Source: UBA5429 sp942493315 (lineage in GTDB: Bacteria; Bacteroidota; Bacteroidia; Bacteroidales; WCHB1-69). From it: a DNA stretch of 64,000 bases. Numbering within the stretch: position 1 is the stretch's first letter; each line of letters opens with the position of its first letter. The notes beneath the pieces are model-generated. The model saw only the letters and a program-made list of their open reading frames with translations, was not told the origin of the DNA and ran no database searches. The position numbers were made by a program, and so were the translations under genes. Shown piece after piece: positions 1 through 9,041 of the stretch. Location: positions 248,001 through 312,000 of the forward strand of contig OW818690.1 in NCBI GenBank assembly GCA_942493315.1, given 5' to 3'.

Positions 1-1
1 T

Positions 2-1777
2 CCTAGTTCCCACAATATTATGACCTCCGGTATGTACGACACCAGAGCCTGTATTCAAGATGTTCCCGGTGTTTATTTATATACTTTTCCAAGTATATCA
101 GATTGGGATACTGTGAATTATGGAGTTCCAAGAGTGATGAGAATGGGTGATGAAAATGCAGGTTCCTATCCATCAGCCAGTTCAGCTACCACTTATTACT
201 TTAACCCTACCGAAGATCAGAACGTATTAATTTATTGGTTTTCATTTGTAACCGAAGGTCCTCAACATCATGATAAGACTGAAAATGCGTTATATAGAGT
301 AGAAGTTACCGATGTAAATGGAAATTATGTTACCGGTTCCTATTTGAATAGTACCTACTATATTATTCCTGAAACAACTACAGACCCGATTATACACCCT
401 TGTTGTCAGCCTTTATTGCCCGGCTATCGTTTTTTATGTCCGGGGTCAACTCCTGTTTTTTGGGCAAGTTGGGTTCGTATGGCATTTGACTTAAGGCCAT
501 TTATTGGTCAAACTGTCCGTTTAAGAGTTATCGTTTCAGAATGTGTATATCAAGCACATTATACTTATTGTTATTTCACCGGCTATGGATTAAACGGAAC
601 AATCGATGTACAAGCTTGTGGTGAAGATAATGTGTATTTAAAAGCACCAAAAGGGTTCCAAAATTATAAATGGTATATCAATAATATAGAAGTTGCTGAA
701 GCTGCTGGTCAATATTATTTAAACAGAGTTAGAAATACAGACGAGGTTTCTTTTAAATGTACGATGACATCTGAAACCGGTGCCCCATTTGAATTTAATG
801 CAACGGTAAACTATTACGATCTTTTCCCTGATTTTACTTGGGAACAAATATTTGATGAGTGTGATAACAAAGTTCAGTTTACAAATGCCAGTGAAATTTA
901 TAAAATCAATAATGGAGGAAATGTTTCACAACCTCTTCAATATGTGAATTGGGATTTCGGAGATAATACCTACTCTTCAGAAATTTCACCATTACATTAC
1001 TATACCGGCATAGGACCTTATAATGTTCGACTTAGAATTTGGGATGCTGATAGTATTTGTAGTGTTGATACTACTTATGAAATCACACTTATGGAGAGTA
1101 TTCCAATGACAGCTACTGATACTGTTTCTACTTGTGAAGAAAAATTACCTTATGTATATACTGACCCATTAATGGATCCTAATGATGTTTATTCATGGAC
1201 TGTTCCGGGAAATTATGATGTTACCTTTCCAAATGCAGCATGGAATGGATGTGATAGTATTGTTACTGTTACCTTGGAAATCGATAAACCTTCGGTTCGG
1301 ATTGAACAATATCAGGATTACTGTGAGACTTTTTCTGCTGAACTTCAAGCTCTCGCTGACCCGGAAAATGTTACCTATTTATGGAGTAATGATGAAACAA
1401 ACCAATCTATTATCATTACAGAACATGGCACCTATAGTGTAACCGTTACAGATGAAAACGGTTGTAATGCCAGCTCTTTTAAGAAAGTCCTTGCTTGTGA
1501 ACCCCCAATTTATATTCCTACAGCTATCACTCCTTCCGATAAAAACGGATTAAACGATTGTGTGGAATTATATGCTGCTAATCTTATTGATCATATTGAA
1601 TTAACCATATTTGACAGATTTGGTCAGGTTGTTTATAAAACATACAATAAGAATTTTAAATGGTGTGGTGATGTATATGGACAACTCCCTCTTAATGTGG
1701 TATATCAATATATTCTCATTATTGTAGATAATCGTGGTATAGAAACCATGAAGAGAGGAACAATAACAGTATTATAA
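2..1777 (+). CDS. T9SS type-B cargo protein with PKD domain, 5' truncated
   Basis: The reading frame is open from base 2, so the true N-terminus lies upstream; the first in-window ATG is at 20. The visible part (585 residues from that ATG) is a secreted, Cys-rich extracellular protein. A PKD-like domain is visible around residues 305-350, with the core VNWDFGDNTYSS. An SprB/Ig-like segment follows (YLWSNDETNQSI, then GTYSVTVTDENGC). The last ~85 residues, starting IYIPTAITPSDKNGLNDC, match the gliding-motility-associated C-terminal (CHU_C, type-B) sorting domain used by the type IX secretion system. It probably ends on the cell surface or is released. The next gene starts 14 bp downstream and may be cotranscribed. 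Ligand or substrate is unknown. Confidence 0.8.
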   Translation, partial: PSSHNIMTSGMYDTRACIQDVPGVYLYTFPSISDWDTVNYGVPRVMRMGDENAGSYPSASSATTYYFNPTEDQNVLIYWFSFVTEGPQHHDKTENALYRVEVTDVNGNYVTGSYLNSTYYIIPETTTDPIIHPCCQPLLPGYRFLCPGSTPVFWASWVRMAFDLRPFIGQTVRLRVIVSECVYQAHYTYCYFTGYGLNGTIDVQACGEDNVYLKAPKGFQNYKWYINNIEVAEAAGQYYLNRVRNTDEVSFKCTMTSETGAPFEFNATVNYYDLFPDFTWEQIFDECDNKVQFTNASEIYKINNGGNVSQPLQYVNWDFGDNTYSSEISPLHYYTGIGPYNVRLRIWDADSICSVDTTYEITLMESIPMTATDTVSTCEEKLPYVYTDPLMDPNDVYSWTVPGNYDVTFPNAAWNGCDSIVTVTLEIDKPSVRIEQYQDYCETFSAELQALADPENVTYLWSNDETNQSIIITEHGTYSVTVTDENGCNASSFKKVLACEPPIYIPTAITPSDKNGLNDCVELYAANLIDHIELTIFDRFGQVVYKTYNKNFKWCGDVYGQLPLNVVYQYILIIVDNRGIETMKRGTITVL

Positions 1778-1791
1778 ACTAAACGAACTTC

Positions 1792-2769
1792 ATGAAAAGT
1801 AACCTATTGGCTTTACTAATGGTAGCAATATTAGTAGTCAGTTGCAAAGACAAAACAACTAACAATAATACTTCAGAACAAAAATACGAATCGGCACCTG
1901 TTTTCAGTGCCGATTCGGCATTTTCTTTTGTCAGTAATCAGGTTCAATTCGGACCACGCGTGCCCAATACAGACGCTCATGTTCAATGTGGAGACTATTT
2001 AATCTCAACATTGAAATCGTATTGCGATACTGTTTATGTTCAACCATTTACTGCCATCACTTATGATGGAAAAAAATTGAAATCGAGAAATATTATTGGC
2101 TCTTTTGGCATAAACAAAACCAAAAGAGTATTATTAGCAGCACACTGGGATTCAAGACCCATTGCTGATCATGATGCCAATCCATTAAACAGAACAAAAC
2201 CGATTGATGGGGCAAATGATGGAGCTAGTGGTGTGGGCATTTTATTAGAGATTGCCCGACAATTAGCTATCAAAAATCCGGAAATTGGTGTTGATATCGT
2301 ATTCTTTGATTCAGAAGATTGGGGAACCCCATCCGGCACTCAAGTGGAAGGTGATTGGTGGTGCCTCGGATCTCAACATTGGTCCAAAAACCCACATGTA
2401 CCTTACTATAAAGCAGATTATGGTATTTTATTAGATATGGTAGGTGGAACCGGTGCAAAATTTTATCAGGAGGGTGTTTCTATGCAATATGCGCAACCCA
2501 TTGTCCAAAAAATATGGGGAAAAGCTCACCGCTTAGGTTTTCATGAGTATTTTATCAATGAGCCTGCCAACCCATTGATTGACGACCACCTTTATGTTAA
2601 CAAATTAACCGGAATACCTATGGTTGATATCATCCATCAGGATAACTCTACCGGAACCGGATTTACTTACACCTGGCACACCTCCGCAGATAATATGTCC
2701 AATATTGATGCCAAAACTTTGGAAGTGGTGGGAAAAACTGTATTAGCTGTTATTTACGCTGAAAAATAA
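1792..2769 (+). CDS. M28-family lipoprotein, probable glutaminyl-peptide cyclotransferase
   Basis: 325 aa. The N-terminus is a lipoprotein signal with lipobox VVSC (Cys18), so the protein is predicted to be membrane-anchored and periplasmic. The rest is an M28-type alpha/beta zinc hydrolase fold. Candidate metal or catalytic residues are His118 (AAHWDSRP), Asp143 (DGANDGASGV), Glu175 (FFDSEDWG) and His296 (WHTSADN). This pattern and length fit the bacterial glutaminyl cyclase branch, which converts N-terminal Gln to pyroglutamate, better than the M28 aminopeptidases. That function would suit this window, where secreted proteins are predicted to start with Gln after signal peptide cleavage. 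The stop codon overlaps the start of the aspartokinase gene (TAATG). An aminopeptidase remains possible. Confidence 0.75.
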   Translation: MKSNLLALLMVAILVVSCKDKTTNNNTSEQKYESAPVFSADSAFSFVSNQVQFGPRVPNTDAHVQCGDYLISTLKSYCDTVYVQPFTAITYDGKKLKSRNIIGSFGINKTKRVLLAAHWDSRPIADHDANPLNRTKPIDGANDGASGVGILLEIARQLAIKNPEIGVDIVFFDSEDWGTPSGTQVEGDWWCLGSQHWSKNPHVPYYKADYGILLDMVGGTGAKFYQEGVSMQYAQPIVQKIWGKAHRLGFHEYFINEPANPLIDDHLYVNKLTGIPMVDIIHQDNSTGTGFTYTWHTSADNMSNIDAKTLEVVGKTVLAVIYAEK

Positions 2770-4022
2770 TGAAAGTTTTTAAATTTGGAGGAGCATCTGT
2801 AAAAAATGCTCAGGGAGTGATTAATGTAAAAAAAATTATTTCATTATACCAGAATGAAAATCTGGTTGTTGTTATTTCTGCTATGGGAAAAACAACCAAT
2901 CTAATGGAATCGATTTTAGACCATTGGTACCATAATCGAACCGAGTTAGAATCAAAACTCACTCAATTAGAGGACTATCATCTTGCTATTATTCAAGAAT
3001 TGGACAATCACGAAAAAGCCATATCTAAAAAAGTACAACCTCTGTTTCAGCAATTGAGAACCATAGTGGCAGATTTACCTTCAGAATCTTATGATTATGA
3101 ATATGATAGAATCGTTCCAATTGGGGAATACCTCTCAACAACCATCGTTTCTGCTTATTTGAATCTTAATAACTTTCCAAATCAGTTGCTCGATGCTTCT
3201 AAAATGATCAGAACCGACAACTGTTTCAGAGAAGGTCAGGTGGATTGGATCACCTCATCTCAATTGATTCAAGAAGCTTTTGCCAAATATCCCGATAAGC
3301 TGAAAATTACGCAGGGATTTATTGGCGGAACCAATGAAAAAAGCACTGTTACCTTAGGTAGAGAAGGATCCGATTACACAGCCGCAATCATTGCCTATTC
3401 TATTGATGCAGCTGATGTGACTATCTGGAAAGATGTGGCAGGTCTCCTGAATGCTGATCCCAAAATGTTCCCGGATGCCGTGAAACTGGATGAAATCCCT
3501 TATGAAGAAGCAATTGAATTGTCTTACTACGGAGCTACAATTATCCATCCTAAAACTTTGAAACCGCTTCAAAATAAACAGATTCCATTGTATGTGAAGT
3601 CTTTTGAAAACCCATTGGATGAGGGCTCTGTGATTGCAAATGTGAATCCAATATCGTACATCCCTTCCTACATTTTTAAAAGAGATCAAATTTTATTTTC
3701 TGTATATCCTAAAGATTTTTCTTTTATTGATGTGAATAGTTTGTCTGAAATATTCCTTTTACTTTCTGAAAATCACATTAAAATCAATTTGATGCAAAAC
3801 TCAGCATTGAGCTTTTCCATCTGTTTTGATCATGATTCCAAAAAACTGGATATTTTGATTCAGGAGTTAACCGACAAATACAAAATAAAATACAACGAAC
3901 AAGTTGAGTTGATCACCATTCGCCATTACACTGATGAAGCGATTGATAAAGTGATCGGCAACAAAAAGATTTTTGTAGAACAAAAGAACAGAACTACCTT
4001 ACAGGCTGTTGTGAGGATTTAG
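2769..4022 (+). CDS. lysC: aspartokinase (aspartate kinase)
   Basis: 417 aa, monofunctional. It phosphorylates aspartate, the first step toward Lys, Thr, Met and diaminopimelate. The amino-acid kinase domain begins with KFGGASVKN (family consensus KFGGTSV). The nucleotide/aspartate-binding stretch GFIGGTNEKSTVTLGREGSD lies near residues 180-200, and YYGATIIHPKTLKPL near 245. From ~300 to the end is an ACT-like regulatory region, so feedback control by an amino acid is likely but the effector cannot be read. There is no homoserine dehydrogenase fusion. The start codon overlaps the preceding stop codon, indicating translational coupling. A long tandem-repeat array begins just beyond the stop. 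Confidence 0.9.
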   Translation: MKVFKFGGASVKNAQGVINVKKIISLYQNENLVVVISAMGKTTNLMESILDHWYHNRTELESKLTQLEDYHLAIIQELDNHEKAISKKVQPLFQQLRTIVADLPSESYDYEYDRIVPIGEYLSTTIVSAYLNLNNFPNQLLDASKMIRTDNCFREGQVDWITSSQLIQEAFAKYPDKLKITQGFIGGTNEKSTVTLGREGSDYTAAIIAYSIDAADVTIWKDVAGLLNADPKMFPDAVKLDEIPYEEAIELSYYGATIIHPKTLKPLQNKQIPLYVKSFENPLDEGSVIANVNPISYIPSYIFKRDQILFSVYPKDFSFIDVNSLSEIFLLLSENHIKINLMQNSALSFSICFDHDSKKLDILIQELTDKYKIKYNEQVELITIRHYTDEAIDKVIGNKKIFVEQKNRTTLQAVVRI

Positions 4023-4069
4023 GTTTTGGGTTTTGGGTATTAGGTTTTGGGTTTTCTATTGAATATTTC

Positions 4070-5077
4070 CATTATTATTTCGTATCAATTTATTTGGAAT
4101 TTCTTTTTTTCTAACACAGAGTTCCTCAATGGTAGAATGAGTTCCACAGTTTTAATTTTTAAATAAAAAACTAAAACCCTAAACCTTATAACTAAAAGCT
4201 ATTTCGTGGCATTTTTATTTGGAATTTCTTTTTTTCTAACACAGAGTTCCTCAATGGTAGAATGAGTTCCACAGTTTTAATTTTTAAATAAAAAACTAAA
4301 ACCCTAAACCTTATAACTAATAGCTTTTTCGTGTCATTTTATTTTGAATTTCTTTTTTTCTAACACAGAGTTCCTCAATGTTAGAATGAGTTCCACAGTG
4401 TGAATTTTTTAATAAAAACTAAAACCCTAAACCTTATAACTAATAGCTTTTTCGTGGCATTTTTATTTGGAATTTCTTTTTTTCTAACACAGAGTTCCTC
4501 AATGGTAGAATGAGTTCCACAGTGTGAATTTTTAAATAAAAACTAAAACCCTACACCTTATAACTAATAGCTTTTTCGTGGCATTTTTATTTGGAATTTC
4601 TTTTTTTCTAACACAGAGTTCCTCAATGTTAGAATGAGTTCCACAGTGTGAATTTTTAAATAAAAAACTAAAACCTAAACCTTATAACTAAAAGCTATTT
4701 CGTGGCATTTTTATTTGGAATTTCTTTTTTTCTAACACAGAGTTCCTCAATGGTAGAATGAGTTCCACAGTGTGAATTTTTAAATAAAAACTAAAACCCT
4801 AAACCTTATAACTAATAGCTATTTCGTGGCATTTTTATTTGGAATTTCTTTTTTTCTAACACAGAGTTCCTCAATGGTAGAATGAGTTCCACAGTGTGAA
4901 TTTTTAAATAAAAACTAAAACCCTAAACCTTATAACTAATAGCTATTTCGTGGCATTTTTATTTGGAATTTTTTTTTCTAACACAGAGTTCCTCAATGTT
5001 AGAATGAGTTCCACAGTTTTAATTTTTAAATAAAAAACTAAAACCCTAAACCTTATAACTAAAAGCTATTTCGTGTC
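4070..5077. repeat. 8-copy ~124-bp tandem repeat array
   Basis: The marker AACACAGAGTTCCTCAATG recurs at 4113, 4238, 4362, 4486, 4610, 4734, 4858 and 4980, so the period is 122-125 bp. Copies differ by only a few substitutions (GGTAG or GTTAG, AGTTTT or AGTGTG) and small length changes in A/T runs. Each unit also carries ACTAAAACCCTAAACCTTATAACTAA. No ORF spans the array. It sits between convergent genes: the lysC end at 4022 and the HAD gene end at 5059. The final partial unit runs into the HAD coding sequence. The short segment 4021-4056 is a G/T-rich stutter (GGTTTTGGGTTTTGGG), roughly complementary to the AAAACCC motif in the units. Confidence 0.95.
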
Positions 5078-5718
5078 AACAAATCTAAAAGTTCCCCCGG
5101 TTTTTGAATAATATATTCTGCACCGGCACTTTCCAGTTCCTCCCGATCTCTGAATCCCCATAAAACACCTACAGCCCGTAATCCTGCATTATGCGCTGTA
5201 TCCATATCCACTTTCGTATCCCCAACATACAGAACCTCCTCTTTGGATAACCCCGACAACTGTATAATATCTTCCACAATGGCAGGATCCGGTTTTGGCG
5301 GAACTCCTACCCTGTTACCTAATGCCGCTAAAAATGGAATGGTAGGAAAATAGTGTTGCATCAAAGGAGCCATCGCTTCATGAATTTTATTGGAGGCTAC
5401 CGCTATCAAAATATTTTGATTTTGCAAATGTTTCAATAGTTCAACAATCCCGTTATATGGCGCTGTTAGATCCGCTTTATGAAGATCATAGTAAGGTAAA
5501 AATTCCGCTAACACATTTTCTTCTACCTCTTTTGATGTGCCTTCCGGAACTGCTTTATGAATTAAAACCGGAATCCCATTCCCTACGAAATACTTGTAAC
5601 TATCCAGCGGATGTTCGGGAAATCCATATTTCTTTAAAATAAAATTGGTGCAATCTGCTAAATCCTGAAGTGTATTGAGTAAAGTTCCGTCTAAATCGAA
5701 AATAACGAGTTTAGTCAT
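5059..5718 (-). CDS. HAD-superfamily hydrolase, phosphoglycolate phosphatase-like
   Basis: 219 aa, cytoplasmic. Motif I DLDGTLLNT gives nucleophile Asp8 and acid/base Asp10. Motif II is VASNK, and the motif III/IV region is KPDPAIV followed by YVGDTKVDMDTAHNAG. The helical cap between motifs I and II is of the phosphoglycolate phosphatase/PGMB kind, but the substrate cannot be assigned from sequence. The start codon is 1 bp from the rfbC stop, so it is the last gene of the porE-like/rfbC operon. Its last five codons (TRNSF) and stop codon lie inside the terminal copy of the 124-bp tandem repeat. Confidence 0.85.
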   Translation of the reverse strand: MTKLVIFDLDGTLLNTLQDLADCTNFILKKYGFPEHPLDSYKYFVGNGIPVLIHKAVPEGTSKEVEENVLAEFLPYYDLHKADLTAPYNGIVELLKHLQNQNILIAVASNKIHEAMAPLMQHYFPTIPFLAALGNRVGVPPKPDPAIVEDIIQLSGLSKEEVLYVGDTKVDMDTAHNAGLRAVGVLWGFRDREELESAGAEYIIQKPGELLDLLTRNSF

Positions 5719-5719
5719 A

Positions 5720-6262
5720 TTAAAATGGCGAAATAAAAGTGCTAAAATCTAATCCTTGTAAATCTTTTGGTGCTAATATCGGATTGTCAACATTCCATTT
5801 TATATCGATTACAGGATCATGATAGATGATGGTTCCTTCGTATTCTTTATTATAAAATTCAGAACATTTATACTGCACAATCGTATGATCCTCCAAAACT
5901 GAAAATCCATGGGCGAAACCAATCGGAATGTACAACTGAAGGTGGTTTTCAGCAGTTAGTTCAACCGCATAATATTTTCCATAAGTGGGACTCTCTTTCC
6001 GAATATCAACTGCTATATCTAAAATGGCTCCCTGAATCACTCTTACTAACTTGGCCTGGGCATAAGGAGGTTTTTGAAAATGGAGTCCTCTGATCACATT
6101 TTTTTGAGAACAAGATTGATTATCCTGAACAAAATGATCAGTTATTCCTAATTTTTCAAAAGTTTTTTGATTATAACTTTCATAAAAATAACCTCTATCA
6201 TCTTTAAATGGATTGGGTTTAAGTACAAAAACGCCTTGAATGGGAGTATTGATGAGTTCCAT
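5720..6262 (-). CDS. rfbC: dTDP-4-dehydrorhamnose 3,5-epimerase
   Basis: 180 aa from the ATG at 6262. A longer in-frame start at 6355 exists but would overlap the upstream gene by ~90 bp and add a non-homologous extension, so 6262 is chosen. RfbC epimerises C3 and C5 of dTDP-4-keto-6-deoxyglucose in dTDP-L-rhamnose synthesis. Visible family features are the DDRGYFYESY start of the cupin core, catalytic His61 in IRGLHFQ, Asp86 in LDIAVDIRK and the YIPIGFAHGF strand. Length is typical. The start is 4 bp after the stop of the OmpA-like gene and the stop is 1 bp from the HAD gene. The partner reductase RfbD is at 51.7 kb; RfbA and RfbB are not in the window. Confidence 0.93.
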   Translation of the reverse strand: MELINTPIQGVFVLKPNPFKDDRGYFYESYNQKTFEKLGITDHFVQDNQSCSQKNVIRGLHFQKPPYAQAKLVRVIQGAILDIAVDIRKESPTYGKYYAVELTAENHLQLYIPIGFAHGFSVLEDHTIVQYKCSEFYNKEYEGTIIYHDPVIDIKWNVDNPILAPKDLQGLDFSTFISPF

Positions 6263-6266
6263 AGTA

Positions 6267-8195
6267 TTAATTTTCAATAATTTTGATTTCGGATCTTCTA
6301 TTCGCTGCCCTACCCTCTTCGGTATCGTTAGTTTGTATAGGAAGTGACTCACCATAACCTTTAATGGTTAATTTTATTGGATCAATTCCAGTCGATACTA
6401 AGTAATTAAAAATTGATTTTGCTCTTTCCAATGATAGGTTTAAATTAAACTCTTCAGTTCCTACATTATCGGTATGACCTCCAATTTCCACATGGAGATT
6501 TGGATTATTTTTTAAATAATTTGACAAAATAGAAAGTTCTACAAAAGATTCTTCTTTTAATGTACTTTCATTGGTTTCAAAGAAAACATTTTTCATTTGA
6601 ATAGTGGAACCTGCCGTTGGTTTTTGTAATAAAATATTTTTAAGGACCGGTTCCAGTTCAGTAGCCTCTTTTTTGATATTAAAATTCTCTGAATAAAACA
6701 AATAAAATGGATGAGAAACATTTAGTAAAACATTCGTACCGGTTTTGATACAAGCCAGAAACTCACCGGTGATCGGGTCAGATTTGGTGGAAGTGATCAC
6801 TTTATTATCCTTTAAATCCACCATTTCAATCTCTGCTTCAAGAGGTGATCCTGTTTCATTATCCCTGATTTGTCCTTTCATAAAAGTAACAGGAGTGGGT
6901 CTAAGATGTTCATCTAAAGCAAAATAGTAAATATCCAAACCTCCGATGCCACCCTCTTTGTCGGAACAAATATAGGCAATGGTTCCTTTTGCATTGATAA
7001 AAATATTGAGTTCATCAGCTGACGTGTTGATGGGAAAACCCATATTTTTCGGAGTTCCCCAGCTTTGATCTGCCAATTGAACAGCGTAAAAAATATCACG
7101 ACCTCCCATTCCTGGATGGCCATCTGACACAAAATAGAGTGTATTCCCATCAGGATGAATAAAAGGAGCATCATCAAAAGTGGGCGTATTAATTGAAGTC
7201 CCTAAGTTTTCAGGAACAGTAAATACCCCCTCCTCAATCATTTCTGTTTTCCAGATATCAGTTTCACCAAAACCTCCCGGTCTATTGGATGTAAAATAGA
7301 TTGTTTTTCCGTCTGGTGCGATGGAAGGTTGAGACTCCCAATAAACAGTATTCACCGGAGCTCCAAAATTTCTGGGACGGGACCATCTGCCACCAATTCT
7401 TTTAGACCAATACAAATCACAACTTCCATAGCCGCTTTCTGCATTACAGATTGTAAAAAACAGATACTTTCCATCCGGTGAAATAGTTTGAGCCCCTTCG
7501 TTATAGGATGAATTGATCGGAGCGCCCATTGAAACCCGTTGATTCCAGTTTCCTGAAGAATCCTTTTTAGAATAAAAGAAATCCTCTTCAGTAGCACAAA
7601 AAGTACAAATTGTATTTTTATCACGGGGCCGTTTAACGGTAAAGATGATCTCCTCTTCATCAGCAGTCAGCGTTGCCAGATACTCATCATAAAGCGAGTT
7701 TATTTGCTCTCCCATATTGACAGGAACGAGATTGACCGGGTTTTGGATAGCCTGAATCGCAAAAGAACACTTCAACAAGTTTTCCCGCGCATGTTTCAAT
7801 AATTCTTCGTTAAGTGACTTAGAAATAAAAGATTGATAATTATTATAAGCTCCCTGATAAGAGCCACATTTCAATTCCTCATCTGCAGCATAAAGATAGA
7901 GAATCGGATCAGGATTTTTCATCAAGCTGATTGCTTTATTATAACAAAACGCTGCATCACAAGATTTTAGGGTAAAATTATAAATATCGCCCATTCTGAT
8001 ATAGATTTCAGGATAGGATGAATCTTTTGCTAATGCTTTATTCAGGTATGCAAGTGCTTTTGGATAATTTTGTGATTCTATCTCCTTAACCGCTTTTTCG
8101 CACAAGTTCAAAACTGATTTTTTAGTTTGCGCATTCAGTGATATTGAAAACAATAAAAAGCTGAATATCAATACATAAGAAAATATTTTATTCAT
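6267..8195 (-). CDS. PorE-like TPR / beta-propeller / OmpA-family envelope protein
   Basis: 642 aa from the ATG at 8195; an earlier in-frame ATG at 8231 precedes a poorer signal region. Residues 1-23 form a signal peptide ending SLNAQ. Then come TPR-like helices (~25-150), a WD40/PD40 beta-propeller (~170-410, repeated 'P.G..LYF.S....G..DI' blades such as GGFGETDIWK and GMGGRDIFYA), a carboxypeptidase-regulatory-like domain (~425-510), and an OmpA C-terminal peptidoglycan-binding domain (GGHTDNVGTEEFNLNLSLER). This order matches PorE, a T9SS-associated periplasmic protein, although classical PorE is a lipoprotein and this one has an SPI-type signal. It could also be one of the many paralogous PD40-OmpA proteins of Bacteroidetes. 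First gene of an operon with rfbC and a HAD phosphatase. Confidence 0.8.
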   Translation of the reverse strand: MNKIFSYVLIFSFLLFSISLNAQTKKSVLNLCEKAVKEIESQNYPKALAYLNKALAKDSSYPEIYIRMGDIYNFTLKSCDAAFCYNKAISLMKNPDPILYLYAADEELKCGSYQGAYNNYQSFISKSLNEELLKHARENLLKCSFAIQAIQNPVNLVPVNMGEQINSLYDEYLATLTADEEEIIFTVKRPRDKNTICTFCATEEDFFYSKKDSSGNWNQRVSMGAPINSSYNEGAQTISPDGKYLFFTICNAESGYGSCDLYWSKRIGGRWSRPRNFGAPVNTVYWESQPSIAPDGKTIYFTSNRPGGFGETDIWKTEMIEEGVFTVPENLGTSINTPTFDDAPFIHPDGNTLYFVSDGHPGMGGRDIFYAVQLADQSWGTPKNMGFPINTSADELNIFINAKGTIAYICSDKEGGIGGLDIYYFALDEHLRPTPVTFMKGQIRDNETGSPLEAEIEMVDLKDNKVITSTKSDPITGEFLACIKTGTNVLLNVSHPFYLFYSENFNIKKEATELEPVLKNILLQKPTAGSTIQMKNVFFETNESTLKEESFVELSILSNYLKNNPNLHVEIGGHTDNVGTEEFNLNLSLERAKSIFNYLVSTGIDPIKLTIKGYGESLPIQTNDTEEGRAANRRSEIKIIEN

Positions 8196-8220
8196 TATAA
8201 CAATTGTAAAGTTTAAGTTA

Positions 8221-8228
8221 CAAATGTA
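8221..8228 (-). promoter_or_regulatory. Bacteroidetes -7 box of the PorE-like operon
   Basis: On the minus strand this reads TACATTTG, matching TAnnTTTG, 25 bp upstream of the ATG at 8195. It drives the envelope protein-rfbC-HAD operon. Confidence 0.5.
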
Positions 8229-8324
8229 CAAAAAAAAACGAAGATATAGATTTCAATTATTTGGGCATTCCGGCACCACCCACCGCACTGGCCAACCCTG
8301 CTGCCGTCGGTCTCCGCCTCATTT

Positions 8325-8370
8325 TCAGAATGCTCAATGTGCTCGAATGCTCGTGTGCTCGATAGCTCTA
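8325..8370. repeat. GAGCAC/GAGCATT stutter repeat, copy 1
   Basis: Imperfect tandem of 8-10 bp words on the theme TGCTCGAATGCTCGTGTGCTCGA. The same theme recurs near 8735-8770, 14063-14118 and 54262-54309. It is non-coding. Confidence 0.8.
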
Positions 8371-8429
8371 TTCATTTTTCAATTATAATTAGCACAATAC
8401 TATTCACTATTAATTATTCACTATTTTTT

Positions 8430-8480
8430 CATCCCCTATGCAGCTCAACTTGCGGGGTACCTGGCCTCCGCCCTAATGCG
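8430..8480. repeat. GC-rich composite repeat, left copy of RHS island
   Basis: Contains the core CAGCTCAACTTGCGGGGTAC followed by CTGGCCTCCGCCCTAATGCG. The same core occurs inverted at 13821-13874, direct at 40627-40690 and inverted at 41660-41730. Here it is followed by stutter words (GACGGGAGACGGGTGACAGG, TTCGACGTTAAACGTTCGAC) to ~8537 that also recur, inverted, near 13755-13820. It is much richer in GC than the flanks. The gene-free stretch 8232-9041 holds this repeat, the stutters, a palindromic repeat, a terminator and an orphan promoter. Confidence 0.85.
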
Positions 8481-8611
8481 GACGGGAGACGGGTGACAGG
8501 AGACGAGAGAAGTTCGACGTTAAACGTTCGACGTTAAAAAATTACACTAAATTCTTCATTTATCATTTTTCATTCTTCATTTTTCATTAGTCTGCAGTCC
8601 GTGGTCTGTAG

Positions 8612-8652
8612 ATCCCGCTCCAGAGGAGCGTTATATTGGTAGCAAACGAATA
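8612..8652. repeat. palindromic CGCTCC..GGAGCG repeat, inverted single copy
   Basis: The complement of this stretch reads as the 55-bp unit arrayed at 13391-13615 (CTACCAATATAACGCTCC, then GGAGCGGGATC). The copy is in opposite orientation, on the far side of the RHS island. A second degenerate half-copy (CTACAGAGTAGCGTTATATT) follows to ~8690. Confidence 0.75.
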
Positions 8653-8734
8653 TCCGATGGATTAGTTCGCTACAGAGTAGCGTTATATTTGTATTCCAAC
8701 CTCGAAAGGTGTTACATATTAATGAAAAATTGAG

Positions 8735-8770
8735 CACACGAGCATTCTGAGCAATCGAGCATTCCGAGCT
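8735..8770. repeat. GAGCAC/GAGCATT stutter repeat, copy 2
   Basis: Reads GAGCACACGAGCATTCTGAG, continuing with further GAGCATT words. It belongs to the family at 8325, 14063 and 54262, in the opposite orientation to the 8325 copy. Confidence 0.75.
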
Positions 8771-8840
8771 TTTGTTTTTATTTACAAAAATAATTTGGAA
8801 TCTAAGGTGAAAATTTGGGTTTTGAAGTTTGATATATATT

Positions 8841-8870
8841 AAAAAAGAGCATCCTTTAGGGACGTTCTTT
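8841..8870 (-). terminator. probable intrinsic terminator downstream of the 9042 gene
   Basis: On the minus strand, AAAGAACGTCC pairs with GGATGCTCTTT over 11 bp (two G-U pairs), with a CTAA-type loop and a following run of six T. It lies ~170 bp beyond the stop of the secreted protein at 9042. Confidence 0.55.
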
Positions 8871-8940
8871 TGAATAAGTTTGGTATATAATTAGGTATAT
8901 TTTAGGTCAGTGTTAAATGATCTTCTGTGAATTGGCGGGG

Positions 8941-8948
8941 CAAAGATA
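8941..8948 (-). promoter_or_regulatory. orphan -7 box with no following gene (vestigial cassette promoter)
   Basis: On the minus strand the surroundings read CTCCCATTTTATTATCTTTGC, nearly identical to the sequence in front of the RHS-A tip (CTCCCATTTTACTATCTTTGC). Both are preceded by a CCCTTTTTAGG motif. No coding sequence follows here, so it looks like the leftover start of a lost cassette. Confidence 0.5.
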
Positions 8949-9041
8949 ATAAAATGGGAGGAATGGGAGTTTGGTTATTTAACTTTTATTTTTGTTGTCC
9001 TAAAAAGGGAAGCATTAAAATTATAAAATATTTATGGACGA

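Noticed and set aside
4070..5077. Telomere-like AAACCCTAAACC motif in the 124-bp repeats
   Set aside because: The motif occurs once per 124-bp unit rather than in tandem, and the replicon context is bacterial chromosomal.
6263..6355. Longer rfbC start at 6355
   Set aside because: It would overlap the upstream coding sequence by ~90 bp and add residues without family similarity; the ATG at 6262 gives the standard 180-aa enzyme.
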